From: VRUE01 sp963812335
GTDB taxonomy: Bacteria; Actinomycetota; Thermoleophilia; Solirubrobacterales; 70-9
Assembly (NCBI GenBank): GCA_963812335.1
Contig: CAWEUU010000003.1
Span: 1 to 64,000, forward strand
Direction of reading: 5' to 3'
DNA: 64,000 nt
Below the pieces are notes generated by a model that saw nothing but the letters and a program-made list of their open reading frames with translations, was not told where the DNA came from and ran no database searches. Below, in pieces: positions 42,205 to 50,320 of the stretch. The position numbers were made by a program, and so were the translations under genes. Numbering within the stretch: the stretch's first letter is position 1; every line of letters starts with the position of its first letter.

Positions 42205-42210
42205 TAGACT
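42205..42210 (+). promoter_or_regulatory. -10-like TAGACT before eno
   Basis: TAGACT ends 9 nt before the enolase GTG, in the 29-bp gap after the foldase gene, with no SD sequence. Confidence 0.4.
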
Positions 42211-42219
42211 CGCGCGCTT

Positions 42220-43503
42220 GTGAGCCAGATTTCCTCCATCCACGCGCGGCAGATCCTTGACTCGCGCGGCAACCCGACCGTCGAGGTAGAGGTGACCCTC
42301 GACTCGGGTGCCAGGGGCCGCGCCGCAGTTCCCTCCGGCGCCTCGACCGGCGAGTTCGAGGCGGTCGAGCTGCGCGACGGGGGCGAGCGCTGGGCGGGCA
42401 AGGGTGTCACGCAGGCGGTCGCGAACGTCAACGGCGAGATCGCCGCGGCGCTGACCGGAGCCCGCGCCGCCGAGCAGGGCGCTCTCGACGAGACGATGCT
42501 CGAGCTCGACGGAACGCCGAACAAGAGCCGCCTGGGCGCCAACGCGATCCTCGGCGTCTCGCTGGCGGCGGCAAAGGCCGCGGCGGCCGATTCGGGGCAG
42601 CCGCTCTATCGCTATCTGGCCGAGCTCTACGGCGGCGGCGAGCCGAATCTGCTGCCGGTGCCGATGATGAACGTGCTCAACGGCGGCGCTCACGCCGACA
42701 ACTCGGTCGACTTCCAGGAGTTCATGGTCGTGCCCGCCGGCGCCTCGAGCTTCGCCGAGTGCCTGCGAATCGGCGCCGAGGTCTTCCACGCGCTGAAGAA
42801 GAGCCTCGCCTCGAAGGGCCTCTCGACCGCGGGTGGCGACGAGGGCGGCTTCGCGCCCGACCTCGACTCCAACGAGGCGGCGCTGCAGGCGGTTCTCGCC
42901 GGCGTCGAGGCGGCCGGATACCGGCCCGGGGAGGACGTCGTCATCGCCCTCGACCCGGCGACCAGCGAGGTCTTCGCCGACGGCTCCTACGTGCTCGAGC
43001 ACGAGGGTCGCACACTCTCGCCCGGGGAGATGGCCTCCTACTGGGAGGACGCCTGCTCGCGCTACCCGATCGTCTCGATCGAGGACGGCATGGACGAGGA
43101 GGACTGGGACGGCTGGCGGCTGCTCACCGAGATGCTCGGCGCACGCGTGCAGCTGGTCGGCGATGACCTCTTCGTCACCAATCCCGAGCGGCTGCGGCGC
43201 GGGATCGAGCTCGGAGTCGGCAACTCGATCCTGGTCAAGGTCAACCAGATCGGCACCCTGAGTGAGACTTTGGAGGCGATCCACATCGCCCGCGAGGCCG
43301 GTTACACGGCGGTGATCTCGCACCGCTCGGGCGAGACCGAAGACACGACGATCGCCGACCTCGCCGTCGCCACCGGCGCCGGCCAGATCAAGACCGGCGC
43401 CCCGTCGCGCTCGGACCGGGTCGCCAAGTACAACCGGCTCCTGCGGATCGAGGAGGAGCTTGGCAGCAATGCTGTATTCCCCGGCCTGCAGGCATTCGCC
43501 TAG
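42220..43503 (+). CDS. eno: Enolase
   Basis: A 427-aa enolase converting 2-phosphoglycerate to PEP. Signature motifs: ARQILDSRGNPTVEVEV, PSGASTGEFEAVELRDG, GGDEGGFAPDL, SIEDGMDEEDWDGW, ILVKVNQIGTLSET (catalytic Lys) and SHRSGETEDTTIADLAV. GTG start. Directly upstream of a FtsB-like gene, the common actinobacterial order. Confidence 0.97.
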   Translation: MSQISSIHARQILDSRGNPTVEVEVTLDSGARGRAAVPSGASTGEFEAVELRDGGERWAGKGVTQAVANVNGEIAAALTGARAAEQGALDETMLELDGTPNKSRLGANAILGVSLAAAKAAAADSGQPLYRYLAELYGGGEPNLLPVPMMNVLNGGAHADNSVDFQEFMVVPAGASSFAECLRIGAEVFHALKKSLASKGLSTAGGDEGGFAPDLDSNEAALQAVLAGVEAAGYRPGEDVVIALDPATSEVFADGSYVLEHEGRTLSPGEMASYWEDACSRYPIVSIEDGMDEEDWDGWRLLTEMLGARVQLVGDDLFVTNPERLRRGIELGVGNSILVKVNQIGTLSETLEAIHIAREAGYTAVISHRSGETEDTTIADLAVATGAGQIKTGAPSRSDRVAKYNRLLRIEEELGSNAVFPGLQAFA

Positions 43504-43540
43504 ATGCAGGAATGCGGCCCTCGGCCGCGTAGCACGGGGT

Positions 43541-43912
43541 ATGGCGACCCGCACCCGGCCGGCACGAAGGACAGCCTCCCGGCCCAAGCGCCGTCCTGCG
43601 GCCCGCCGCAGGCCCGCCGCCCGCCGCGGTGGGAGCCGAATCAGGTGGGATCGGGTAGGGCGGATTGCGCTGACGCTGGTCCTTGCCACCGTCCTCTACT
43701 CGTACCTGAACCCGGCGATCGAGTTGGTCAAGACCTACACCGCGACGAGCGAGGCCAAGGCAGAATTCCACGAGAAGCTGCGCGAGAACAAGCGCCTGCA
43801 CAAGCGCATCCAGACCGCCGACGATCCGCTCACGATCAGTCGCAAGGCGCGGGCGCAGGGCATGGTCGCCGAGGGCGAGACGCCGCTCGTCGTCCAGAAC
43901 CTCGGCGGCTGA
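43541..43912 (+). CDS. FtsB/DivIC family septum formation initiator
   Basis: A 123-aa protein: a very basic cytosolic N-terminus (~40 residues, Arg/Pro/Ala-rich), one membrane helix (IALTLVLATVLYSYLNPAI), a coiled coil (AKAEFHEKLRENKRLHKRI) and the short DDPLTISRKARAQGMVAEGE end typical of the family. FtsB/DivIC links FtsL and FtsQ in the divisome. ATG 43541 is chosen; upstream in-frame residues look like eno shadow. Confidence 0.9.
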   Translation: MATRTRPARRTASRPKRRPAARRRPAARRGGSRIRWDRVGRIALTLVLATVLYSYLNPAIELVKTYTATSEAKAEFHEKLRENKRLHKRIQTADDPLTISRKARAQGMVAEGETPLVVQNLGG

Positions 43913-43933
43913 TCCGAGCCCAGGGCGGCGGGC

Positions 43934-46271
43934 ATGGTTAGCCCCGGCTCCTACGTCCTCAGCGTCGCCCTGCTGGCCGTTCTGACGCTTTCGCTGGGGT
44001 TCTCGGCGGTACGGCTGCGCCAATGGTTGATGCCGGCGTGGGAGGGGGCTCCGGCGCGGCTGGTCGAGGCGATCGTCGGCGTCGCGCTGTTGATCTGGAT
44101 CAGCGAGGTGCTCGGGGTCCTTCAGCTCTTCTACGCCGGGGTGCTCGTTGCCGTGGCGGCTCTCGTTGCGGGCGCGGTCGCGGTTGGCCCGCGTCCCCTC
44201 CCCCCGCCACCCGCGGGAGAGGAGCGGACCGGCGACGGGGTGGGGAGCTGGTTGCCCTCGCTGATTGCGCTGGGCGTCGTGGGGCTGGTGTTTGCGCATT
44301 GGGGACTGACCACTGCAGACGCCCTAAGTCGGGGGATCTTCAATTTCGATTCGCTCTGGTACCACCAGCCGTTTGCGGTCGAGATGGCCAAGAGCCACTC
44401 GGTAACGGGAATCCACTACACGGAGACCGTGTTCACCAACTGGTTCTACCCGCAGAACTCTGAGCTTCTGCACTCGGTCGGGATCCTGCTCACGCAGCGG
44501 GACACGCTGAGCTTGTTCCTGAACTTCGGCTGGCTGGCGGTGGCCTTTCTCGCAGCCTGGTGCATCGGGAGGCCGTACGGGAAGGGCCCACTGACGGTGG
44601 TGGCAGCCGGTGTGATCCTCGAGTGCCACACGCTCGTGGTGAGGGAGCCCGGAGCGGCAAAGAACGATCTGATGGCTGCGGCGCTGCTGCTGGCGGCCAT
44701 CGCCGTCCTGATCAACGCGTATCGCCCGCGGGTGGCGGGGGGAGGGGCCCTGCTGATCGGATGGCCTCTTGCGGTCGCCGGCCTTGCTGTTGGGCTTGCT
44801 GTCGGAACCAAGGTGACGGCGCTTGCGATGGCGGTGGCGCTCAGCTTGGGTGTGCTTGCCTTGGCTCCCACAGGGAAGCGTTGGGCAGCGGCAAGCTGGT
44901 GGTTCGTGCCGGCCCTGGCCGGTGGGGGGTACTGGTACGTGCGCAACCTGATCGTCAGCGGCAACCCGATGCCGCAGCTGGAGAGCATCGGGCCGATCTC
45001 GCTGCCGCACCCCGAGCGGCTGCAGAGGCGGCCGCCCCGACTTCTCGATCGCCCACTACGCCACCGACACCGGCATATGGCGCGACTATTTTGGCCCCGG
45101 CCTCGATAACGCCTTCGGCGCTCTCTGGCCGATCGTCATCCTGGCTGCCGTCTCGGGTGGGATCTTGGCCGTGGTCTGGGGCCGCCCCCGCGTCCTCCGC
45201 TGGATGGGCGCCGTAGCCCTCTTTGGCCTCCTCGCCTACTTCTTCACCCCGCTCAGCGCCGCCGGCGCCGAGGGGGCCCCCGAGGGCTTCGGCATCAACA
45301 TCCGCTACGCAATCCCCGCCCTGCTGGCCGGCCTAACCCTCCTGCCCGTGGCCCTACTGCGTCCCTGGCAGAACGTTGCCTCCGCGGGTGGCGGGGAGGG
45401 GGGGTACCGGGGCACAGCGGCGTCCTCTTTTTCGCCCCAGCCGCAATCTCGGACGGCCCCAAACGATCCAGGCGAAAAACCCAGCGAAGCCCCGGCGCCC
45501 CCCCTCCCCGACAGGACCCGCGGCCGACGGGACCCGGCACCCCCCCTCCCCGACAGGACCCGCGGCCGAGTCGCCTGGTCCCTGATGACCGTGTTCCTGC
45601 TGACGTTGGTAGTCACCAACCGCGCCGACGCGGTCTTCCGCGACCCGGACCGCCCAACCGGATGGCTGATCGCCCTGCTTTTCGTGCTGATCCCGGCAGC
45701 GCTGCTCTACGCGCGCAGTCGGGGTCTGTCACGGCGTCTCTTCGCAGGCGGCTTCGCCGCCCTGGCCATGCTGATCGCCGCGATCGGATACCCGGTCCAG
45801 CGCAGCTATCTGAACGACCGCTACGCCAACGCGAGCGCTGCGACCTCGATCCCCGGCATGAGCCTCGATTCCGCCTACCGCTGGGCGCGGGACATCGAGG
45901 GCGCGCGCATCGGCCTTGCCGGCACCACCGCCGGCTTTCTCGAGTACGGCTTCTACGGAACCGACCTTTCCAACCAGGTGCGCTACCTGGGGGCCGCGGG
46001 CCCGCACGGCGCCTTCAACGCGATCCCCACCTGTGCCGGCTTCCGCGCCGCCGTCAACGTGGCGAGGCTCGACTACCTGGTCACGGCCCCGTTCCTCAAC
46101 TTCATCGAGCCAGGCAACCCGGTGCTCTCGCCCGAGTCCCGCTGGCTCCGGGGCGAGCCGGTAACGCCGGTCAATCGCAGTGGCCCGGTAACCGTCTGGC
46201 GCATCGACGGCCGCCTGAACCCTTCTCGCTGTCGCGACGAAGATCGGATAGTGCCCCAGCAACCCAGGTGA
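43934..46271 (+). pseudogene. GT-C/ArnT-like polytopic membrane glycosyltransferase (one frameshift)
   Basis: About 778 aa after removing one extra base (or adding two) near 45023-45032. The first part has ten or more membrane helices and a GT-C style first loop with DSLWYHQPFAVEMAKSHSV and FTNWFYPQNSELLHSVG. After the break the frame continues as DFSIAHYATDTGIWRDYFG and more helices. A long Pro/Arg-rich loop (~45381-45570) contains a 42-bp tandem repeat. A lipid-linked sugar transferase is likely, but donor and acceptor are unknown. As sequenced, the first frame stops at 45109. Confidence 0.7.
45498..45569 (+). repeat. Two-copy 42-bp tandem repeat inside the membrane-protein gene
   Basis: A 30-bp unit (seven C, T, then CCCCGACAGGACCCGCGGCCGA) occurs identically at 45498-45527 and 45540-45569, period 42 bp, so it stays in frame and encodes PPLPDRTRGR twice. 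A related C-rich string ending in CCACCCGCGG occurs at 44195-44216, and its inverted relative at 45382-45403, all within the same gene. Confidence 0.75.
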
Positions 46272-46291
46272 AGGCCCTAACCTTGCGGGCC

Positions 46292-46615
46292 ATGCACTAT
46301 CCGCTTGAGAACGCGCTGTTCCAGTGGGAGGAGGGACTGCGGGCGTTGGGCGCGATCGAGGATCCGCGCGAGCGTCGCCGCGCCGATGCCGTCGTCGCTG
46401 CGATCGAGGACGAGCTGCGGCGCCGCATCGGGCCGACGTTCTCGGCCGCCGAGTTGGCCGAGCTCTACGGCCGGGGCACCGAGTGGTGCCAGCAGGTCGC
46501 GACCGACCTGGCGCCCTGGCTCGTTGCCGACGCGCAGACGCTCGCCGACGCCGCGTTCTGGCTCTACTTGAGGGGCGCCACCGACTTCGCCGGCGGGCGC
46601 CAGCTAATCGTCTGA
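46292..46615 (+). CDS. Conserved hypothetical protein
   Basis: A 107-aa, mostly helical soluble protein (YPLENALFQWEEGLRALGA; FSAAELAELYGRGTEWCQQV; DAAFWLYLRGATDFAGGR). ATG 46292 follows TAACCT (46278-46283) by 8 nt; an in-frame GTG at 46268, overlapping the previous stop, is an alternative. The family is not recognised. It overlaps the convergent gene by 12 bp. Confidence 0.7.
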   Translation: MHYPLENALFQWEEGLRALGAIEDPRERRRADAVVAAIEDELRRRIGPTFSAAELAELYGRGTEWCQQVATDLAPWLVADAQTLADAAFWLYLRGATDFAGGRQLIV

Positions 46616-47221
46616 GTCGCCGTCGCCGCCGGGCTCGCCGGCGCGGCGGATGATGATCTGGTCAGCGTCGATGCGGACCGTGACGGCGCTCTTTCCGGCC
46701 CAGTGCTCGCTGTACACGGGGTTGTCCTTGACGGCAGCGTCGAGCCAGAGGCCGTAGCCGTCGCGCTCGCCATGGTCGAAGGTCGCCTCGATCTCTTTGC
46801 GACGACCGCGCCCGCCGCGCCTGCCGCGACGCCGGCGGCGTTTTGGCCGGCCCTCGCCGTCCCCCTTGCTCTCACCTTTGCTCTCAGACTTGCGCGCGGG
46901 CTTCTCCTCCTCGCCCTCGCCGTCCTCCTGGCCCTCGCCGTCGTCCTCGTTCTCTTCGGACTGGTCTTCGGCCTCGTCCCCGTCGGCTTCGGCCTCCTCG
47001 GCGGTGGCCGCCTCGACCTCGGCCTCGATCTCGTCGCGCAGGTCGACTTCGCTGCCGCCGGCCTGCTCCCCGCCGTCGGCGTTGAGGTCGTGCTGCTTGC
47101 GGAACTCGCGCAGCTCCGAGGCGGAGACCTCAAGCTGGTGGGCGATCCAGGCGTCGGTGCGCCCCTGCTGGACCCAGGCGCGGATTTGGTTGAGCTGTGG
47201 TTTCAGTGAGCGTCGTGCCAT
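46604..47221 (-). CDS. Hypothetical protein: HTH-like N-terminus, acidic stretch, Arg/Gly-rich stretch, conserved tail
   Basis: A 205-aa protein in four parts. Residues 1-45 resemble a small HTH (PQLNQIRAWVQQGRTDAWIA, then LEVSASELREFRKQHDL). Residues ~60-115 are almost all Glu/Asp/Ala/Gly. Residues ~115-145 are basic (RPKRRRRRGRRGGRGRRK). The tail (ATFDHGERDGYGLWLDAAV ... VTVRIDADQIIIRRA) looks folded. TAGACT lies 9 nt before the ATG (47231-47236, minus). A nucleic-acid-binding role is plausible from composition only. Confidence 0.7.
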   Translation of the reverse strand: MARRSLKPQLNQIRAWVQQGRTDAWIAHQLEVSASELREFRKQHDLNADGGEQAGGSEVDLRDEIEAEVEAATAEEAEADGDEAEDQSEENEDDGEGQEDGEGEEEKPARKSESKGESKGDGEGRPKRRRRRGRRGGRGRRKEIEATFDHGERDGYGLWLDAAVKDNPVYSEHWAGKSAVTVRIDADQIIIRRAGEPGGDGDSDD

Positions 47222-47286
47222 CGGCGCGCGAGTCTATTCAACCTTGACGGCGGTCCGCTGCCTCACCGGCGGGCGAAGGGCGCCGG

Positions 47287-47526
47287 CTAGGCCATCAGGA
47301 ACGAGAGCGCCTCGAACATCGAGATGACGACGACCGCCACGGTGGCGGTCAGGCAGGCGGCGAGCACGCTGAAGCGCACTTTGCCGTGGTGCTCGTTGCG
47401 GACGATGCGCCGCTCGCGCGAGCGGTTCGCCGCGCGCCGCCGCAGCTGCTCGCGCCGCCGCCGCTCAAGGCTCGTCTCCTGCTCGAAGGCGACCTCGAAC
47501 TGGTTGATGCTCTGCCGCATTCTCAT
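47287..47526 (-). CDS. Small single-TM protein with basic N-terminus
   Basis: A 79-aa protein: polar, Arg-rich N-terminal half (EQETSLERRRREQLRRRAAN), then one membrane helix (FSVLAACLTATVAVVVISMF). ATG 47526 chosen; the open frame extends upstream to 47571. The family is not recognised. Confidence 0.55.
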   Translation of the reverse strand: MRMRQSINQFEVAFEQETSLERRRREQLRRRAANRSRERRIVRNEHHGKVRFSVLAACLTATVAVVVISMFEALSFLMA

Positions 47527-47622
47527 AGAAGCGGCCCCGTAGGGCCGAGTCGGGACCGTACCAAGCCGCATGAGCGTTTGCAGGCCTCAAGCGGTGAGGT
47601 CAGGCACCGGATGTGACCAGGG

Positions 47623-48159
47623 TCACAGCCCGCAGGCGGCCCAGAGCCCGCGTCCGGCCCGCGCGGCGGCGAGCTCCAGGCGGCGCAGCCGCGGCGCGAA
47701 GCGGTCGTTCGGCGGGATCGTCAGTGTGCGGGCGAGGCCGCGGCGGACGAGGTCTGCGTTGAAGAGCCGCAACCGACTTTGTCGTCGCTGGGGCGACTTC
47801 AAAGTCGGTTGCGGCAGATAGACATAGGCGAGCAGCCGGCCGTAGATGTCGCGCCGCTCGACCCCGAAGACGAGCCGCACCCGCTTTCCCGTCAAGCGCC
47901 GCTTGGTGAAGTGCGAAGCCTGCGGCCCGAAGCACTGCACGGGCTCGTCGGGCTTGACCGTCTCCGGCGTGTCGACCCCGATCAGCCGCACGTCCTCGAC
48001 TCGCCCGCCGATCCGCGCCTCGAACGTGTCCCCGTCGACTACCCGCGTAACCACCGTGCGCGCCCCCGCGGCCTCGCCCACCTCGGTCTCCCACGGGCGC
48101 AGCACGACCAGCCCGACGATGAGGAGCAAGACGAGGCTGCCGATGAGCTCTCTTCTCAT
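47623..48159 (-). CDS. Thermonuclease family protein (SNase-like), membrane-anchored or secreted
   Basis: A 178-aa staphylococcal-nuclease-fold protein with an N-terminal signal/anchor (ELIGSLVLLLIVGLVVL). Active-site elements: VVDGDTFEA, DVRLIGVDTPET (Arg and Asp) and GRLLAYVYL. Between AYVYLP and LFNADLVRRGLA, where relatives have two to four residues, there are ~16 extra residues (QPTLKSPQRRQSRLR) encoded by a 50-bp palindrome. The insertion is in frame and should sit in a surface loop. ATG 48159 is chosen (GTG 48168 possible). Confidence 0.88.
   Translation of the reverse strand: MRRELIGSLVLLLIVGLVVLRPWETEVGEAAGARTVVTRVVDGDTFEARIGGRVEDVRLIGVDTPETVKPDEPVQCFGPQASHFTKRRLTGKRVRLVFGVERRDIYGRLLAYVYLPQPTLKSPQRRQSRLRLFNADLVRRGLARTLTIPPNDRFAPRLRRLELAAARAGRGLWAACGL
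47766..47815. repeat. 50-bp palindromic element inside the thermonuclease gene
   Basis: Perfect 15-bp arms GCCGCAACCGACTTT (47766-47780) and its complement (47801-47815), with a 20-nt centre that contains a further GTCG/CGAC pairing. It accounts exactly for the extra loop in the protein, so it looks like an insertion rather than native sequence. Confidence 0.8.
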
Positions 48160-48182
48160 CACCGGCACACCGGACGCGGCGC

Positions 48183-49103
48183 CTACGGAGTACGCCTGAC
48201 GTTGCTCAGCAGCGTCTCCTTGATCTGGGCGATGATCTCAAGCGCCTCATTCCGCTCGCGCTGCCAGACGTTGCGGCCGAAGATCACGCCGCTGCCGCCG
48301 GCCTGCATGACCTCGCGGCAGTGGTTGAGGACGATGTCGTCGTCGACCCTCGAGCCGCCGGAGAGGACGACCAGCGCCCGCCCCGCGGACTCGACGCAGT
48401 GCTGGATCGCTCCGGCCTCGTCGACCTCCATCTCGTTATAGGGGGCCGGCGCGTCCTTGTCGGTATCCGAATTGATCTTCGGCATGTTGAGCTTGACCAC
48501 GTCGGCGCCCATCTCCATCGCCATCCGCGCCGCGTAGTCGATCGCGTAGAAGGAGTTTGGGCCGCCCTTGGCTTCTACCGCTTCGCCGCGCGGGTAGGAC
48601 CAGACGATCAGCGGCATCCCGTAGCGGTCGCAGTCTTCGCGCACGCCGCGCAGCTGGGCCAAGTCCTGGTCCTGGCGCGGCGAGCCGACGTAGAGCGTGT
48701 AGCCGACGGCGTCGGCGCCGAGCCGCACCGCGTCCTCGACGCTGGCGTTGCAGGTCGAGAACGCCTGCGCGGAGGAGGGGATGTCGGTCTTGCCGTTGAC
48801 CTTGAGGATCAGCGGCACCTGGCCGGCGTAGTCGGGGTAGTACTTGCTCGCCATGCCGATCTGGCAGGCGAGCGCCGAGTAGCCGGCCTCAGCGGCGAGG
48901 CGGAACTGGTAGTCGGGGTCCTTGGAGGCAGGGTTGGGGAAGAAGTCGCGCGGGCCGTGCTCGATTCCCTGGTCGATCGGCAGCAGCATCAGGGTGCCGT
49001 TGCCCGGTCCGAACTCGAACAGCAGGCGGCGCAGCCGCGTCCGTTTGCCGGGCGCCAGCTCGGCGAGAAGCGATTTCTGCTCGGTCAGGCTCTTCAACTC
49101 CAC
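48183..49103 (-). CDS. Class I fructose-bisphosphate aldolase, DhnA/FbaB type
   Basis: A 306-aa DeoC/LacD/DhnA-family aldolase. Features: MLLPIDQGIEHGPRDFFP, IVWSYPRGE, DVVKLNMPKI (Schiff-base Lys in VKLN) and the phosphate-binding end ALVVLSGGSRVDDD ... GGSGVIFGRNVWQR. It splits fructose-1,6-bisphosphate in glycolysis/gluconeogenesis. GTG start with a strong GAGGAGGAA RBS, in contrast with the leaderless neighbours. Confidence 0.92.
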   Translation of the reverse strand: MELKSLTEQKSLLAELAPGKRTRLRRLLFEFGPGNGTLMLLPIDQGIEHGPRDFFPNPASKDPDYQFRLAAEAGYSALACQIGMASKYYPDYAGQVPLILKVNGKTDIPSSAQAFSTCNASVEDAVRLGADAVGYTLYVGSPRQDQDLAQLRGVREDCDRYGMPLIVWSYPRGEAVEAKGGPNSFYAIDYAARMAMEMGADVVKLNMPKINSDTDKDAPAPYNEMEVDEAGAIQHCVESAGRALVVLSGGSRVDDDIVLNHCREVMQAGGSGVIFGRNVWQRERNEALEIIAQIKETLLSNVRRTP

Positions 49104-49196
49104 GCTTGATTCCTCCTCGAAGATGGGTGTTCCCGCAGTATGCCACCGGCCGCGCGCGCCGAGCGCCCGCCACCGGGCGGCTATCCTCGATTGACC

Positions 49197-49970
49197 ATGA
49201 GCGAGACTGAGCTCAGCGTCATCTGCAAAAACTGCGGCTCCGAGGTCAGTCCCTACGTAACCGAGTGCCCCTACTGCGGAGCCCGGCTGCGTAAGCGGGC
49301 CCCGAAACTGGAGCGGCGCGGCGACGGGTTCGAGCCGAAGCCGCGGCGCGGGCCGGCGAGCCGCCTGTTCCGGATCAAGCTTCCGTCGTCCGGCGGCGAT
49401 CGCCCGTCTCGCCCCTACGCGACGCTGGCGGCGATCCTCGGCCCCGCCCTGCTGCTCCTGGTCGAGAAGGCGCTCGGCGCCTCGCTGCTCGACGTCGGCG
49501 CCCTGATCGTGCCGATCGCCGACGAGTGGTGGCGCTTCCTCGCCGCGCCCTTCGCCTACGCCGACGTCGGCTACCTCTTCGTCGTCGCGCTTGCCCTGGC
49601 GATCTTCGGCCCCGGCGTCGAGCGCCGCCTCGGCAGCGTTGCCACGGCGGTCCTGCTGCTCGCCTGCGGCGCCCTGGGGATGCTGGCGGCCAGTGGCGTC
49701 GCCAATGCCCAGGACGAGGTCGTCGTCATAGCCGGCGGCAACGGGATCGCGCTGGGCATGGTCGCCGCCTGGTTTGCGATCCGCCGCTCCGAAGCGCGCA
49801 GGGCGATCGACCGCGACTACGATCCGATCGGGGTCGCCGTCGCCGCGGTCGTGCTGCTGGCGCTGCCGATCTTCGAGTCGACCGCCGATGTCTCCGCCGG
49901 GCTGGCCGGCGCCCTCGTCGGCGGCCTCGCCGGCCTCGCAGCGGCCGGCCTGCGCCGCGAGCACGTCTAG
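49197..49970 (+). CDS. Rhomboid-like membrane protein with N-terminal zinc ribbon, catalytic Ser missing
   Basis: A 257-aa protein. Residues ~8-35 form a zinc ribbon (CKNCGSEVSPYVTECPYCG). After a basic linker there are six membrane segments in the rhomboid pattern: EWWRFLAAPFAYADVGYLF, GPGVERRLGS and GGNGIALGMVAAW, where rhomboids have GxSG. The nucleophile Ser is Asn here, so it is probably a pseudoprotease. ATG 49197; TATCCT (49182-49187) is 9 nt upstream. Confidence 0.8.
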   Translation: MSETELSVICKNCGSEVSPYVTECPYCGARLRKRAPKLERRGDGFEPKPRRGPASRLFRIKLPSSGGDRPSRPYATLAAILGPALLLLVEKALGASLLDVGALIVPIADEWWRFLAAPFAYADVGYLFVVALALAIFGPGVERRLGSVATAVLLLACGALGMLAASGVANAQDEVVVIAGGNGIALGMVAAWFAIRRSEARRAIDRDYDPIGVAVAAVVLLALPIFESTADVSAGLAGALVGGLAGLAAAGLRREHV

Positions 49971-49973
49971 GCT
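49968..49973 (+). promoter_or_regulatory. -10-like TAGGCT overlapping the rhomboid-like stop codon
   Basis: TAGGCT starts at the TAG stop of the upstream gene and ends 9 nt before the ATG at 49983, with no SD sequence. Confidence 0.35.
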
Positions 49974-49982
49974 GGACGGTCG

Positions 49983-50318
49983 ATGGCGGTTGACGACGAG
50001 CGACTCGAAGCGGCAATCGAGCGGCTGGCGGATGCCGAGCGCTTCGCCGAGGCGGAGACGATCGTCGCCCGCGCGGCGCCGCAGCTGCAGCGCGTGCTCG
50101 CCGCCGCCCTCGCCGAGGGCGGCTGGTTCGGCGAGTCGCACGAGAATGAGTCGCTGAAGGCCGCCACCGTCCCGGACCCCGACGAGCGCATCGCCGCCGT
50201 CCGCACCCTGCTCGCCGAGGAGGCGCGAATGGGGATGATGGTTGGCGTCGCCGTCGGCTGGGCACTGAAAGAGGAGATCAGCGCGGGCGAAAGCCCCGAG
50301 ACGGAAGGAGAGAGCTGA
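49983..50318 (+). CDS. Conserved hypothetical protein
   Basis: A 111-aa, acidic and largely helical protein (ERLEAAIERLADAERFAEAE ... RMGMMVGVAVGWALKEEI) without membrane segments or known motifs. It lies between the rhomboid-like gene and the MBL hydrolase, 2 bp before the latter, so it is probably co-transcribed with it. Confidence 0.7.
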   Translation: MAVDDERLEAAIERLADAERFAEAETIVARAAPQLQRVLAAALAEGGWFGESHENESLKAATVPDPDERIAAVRTLLAEEARMGMMVGVAVGWALKEEISAGESPETEGES

Positions 50319-50320
50319 AG

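Noticed and set aside
45498..45569. Tandem repeat as a CRISPR array
   Set aside because: Only two copies with 12-bp spacers, inside a coding frame, and no cas genes.
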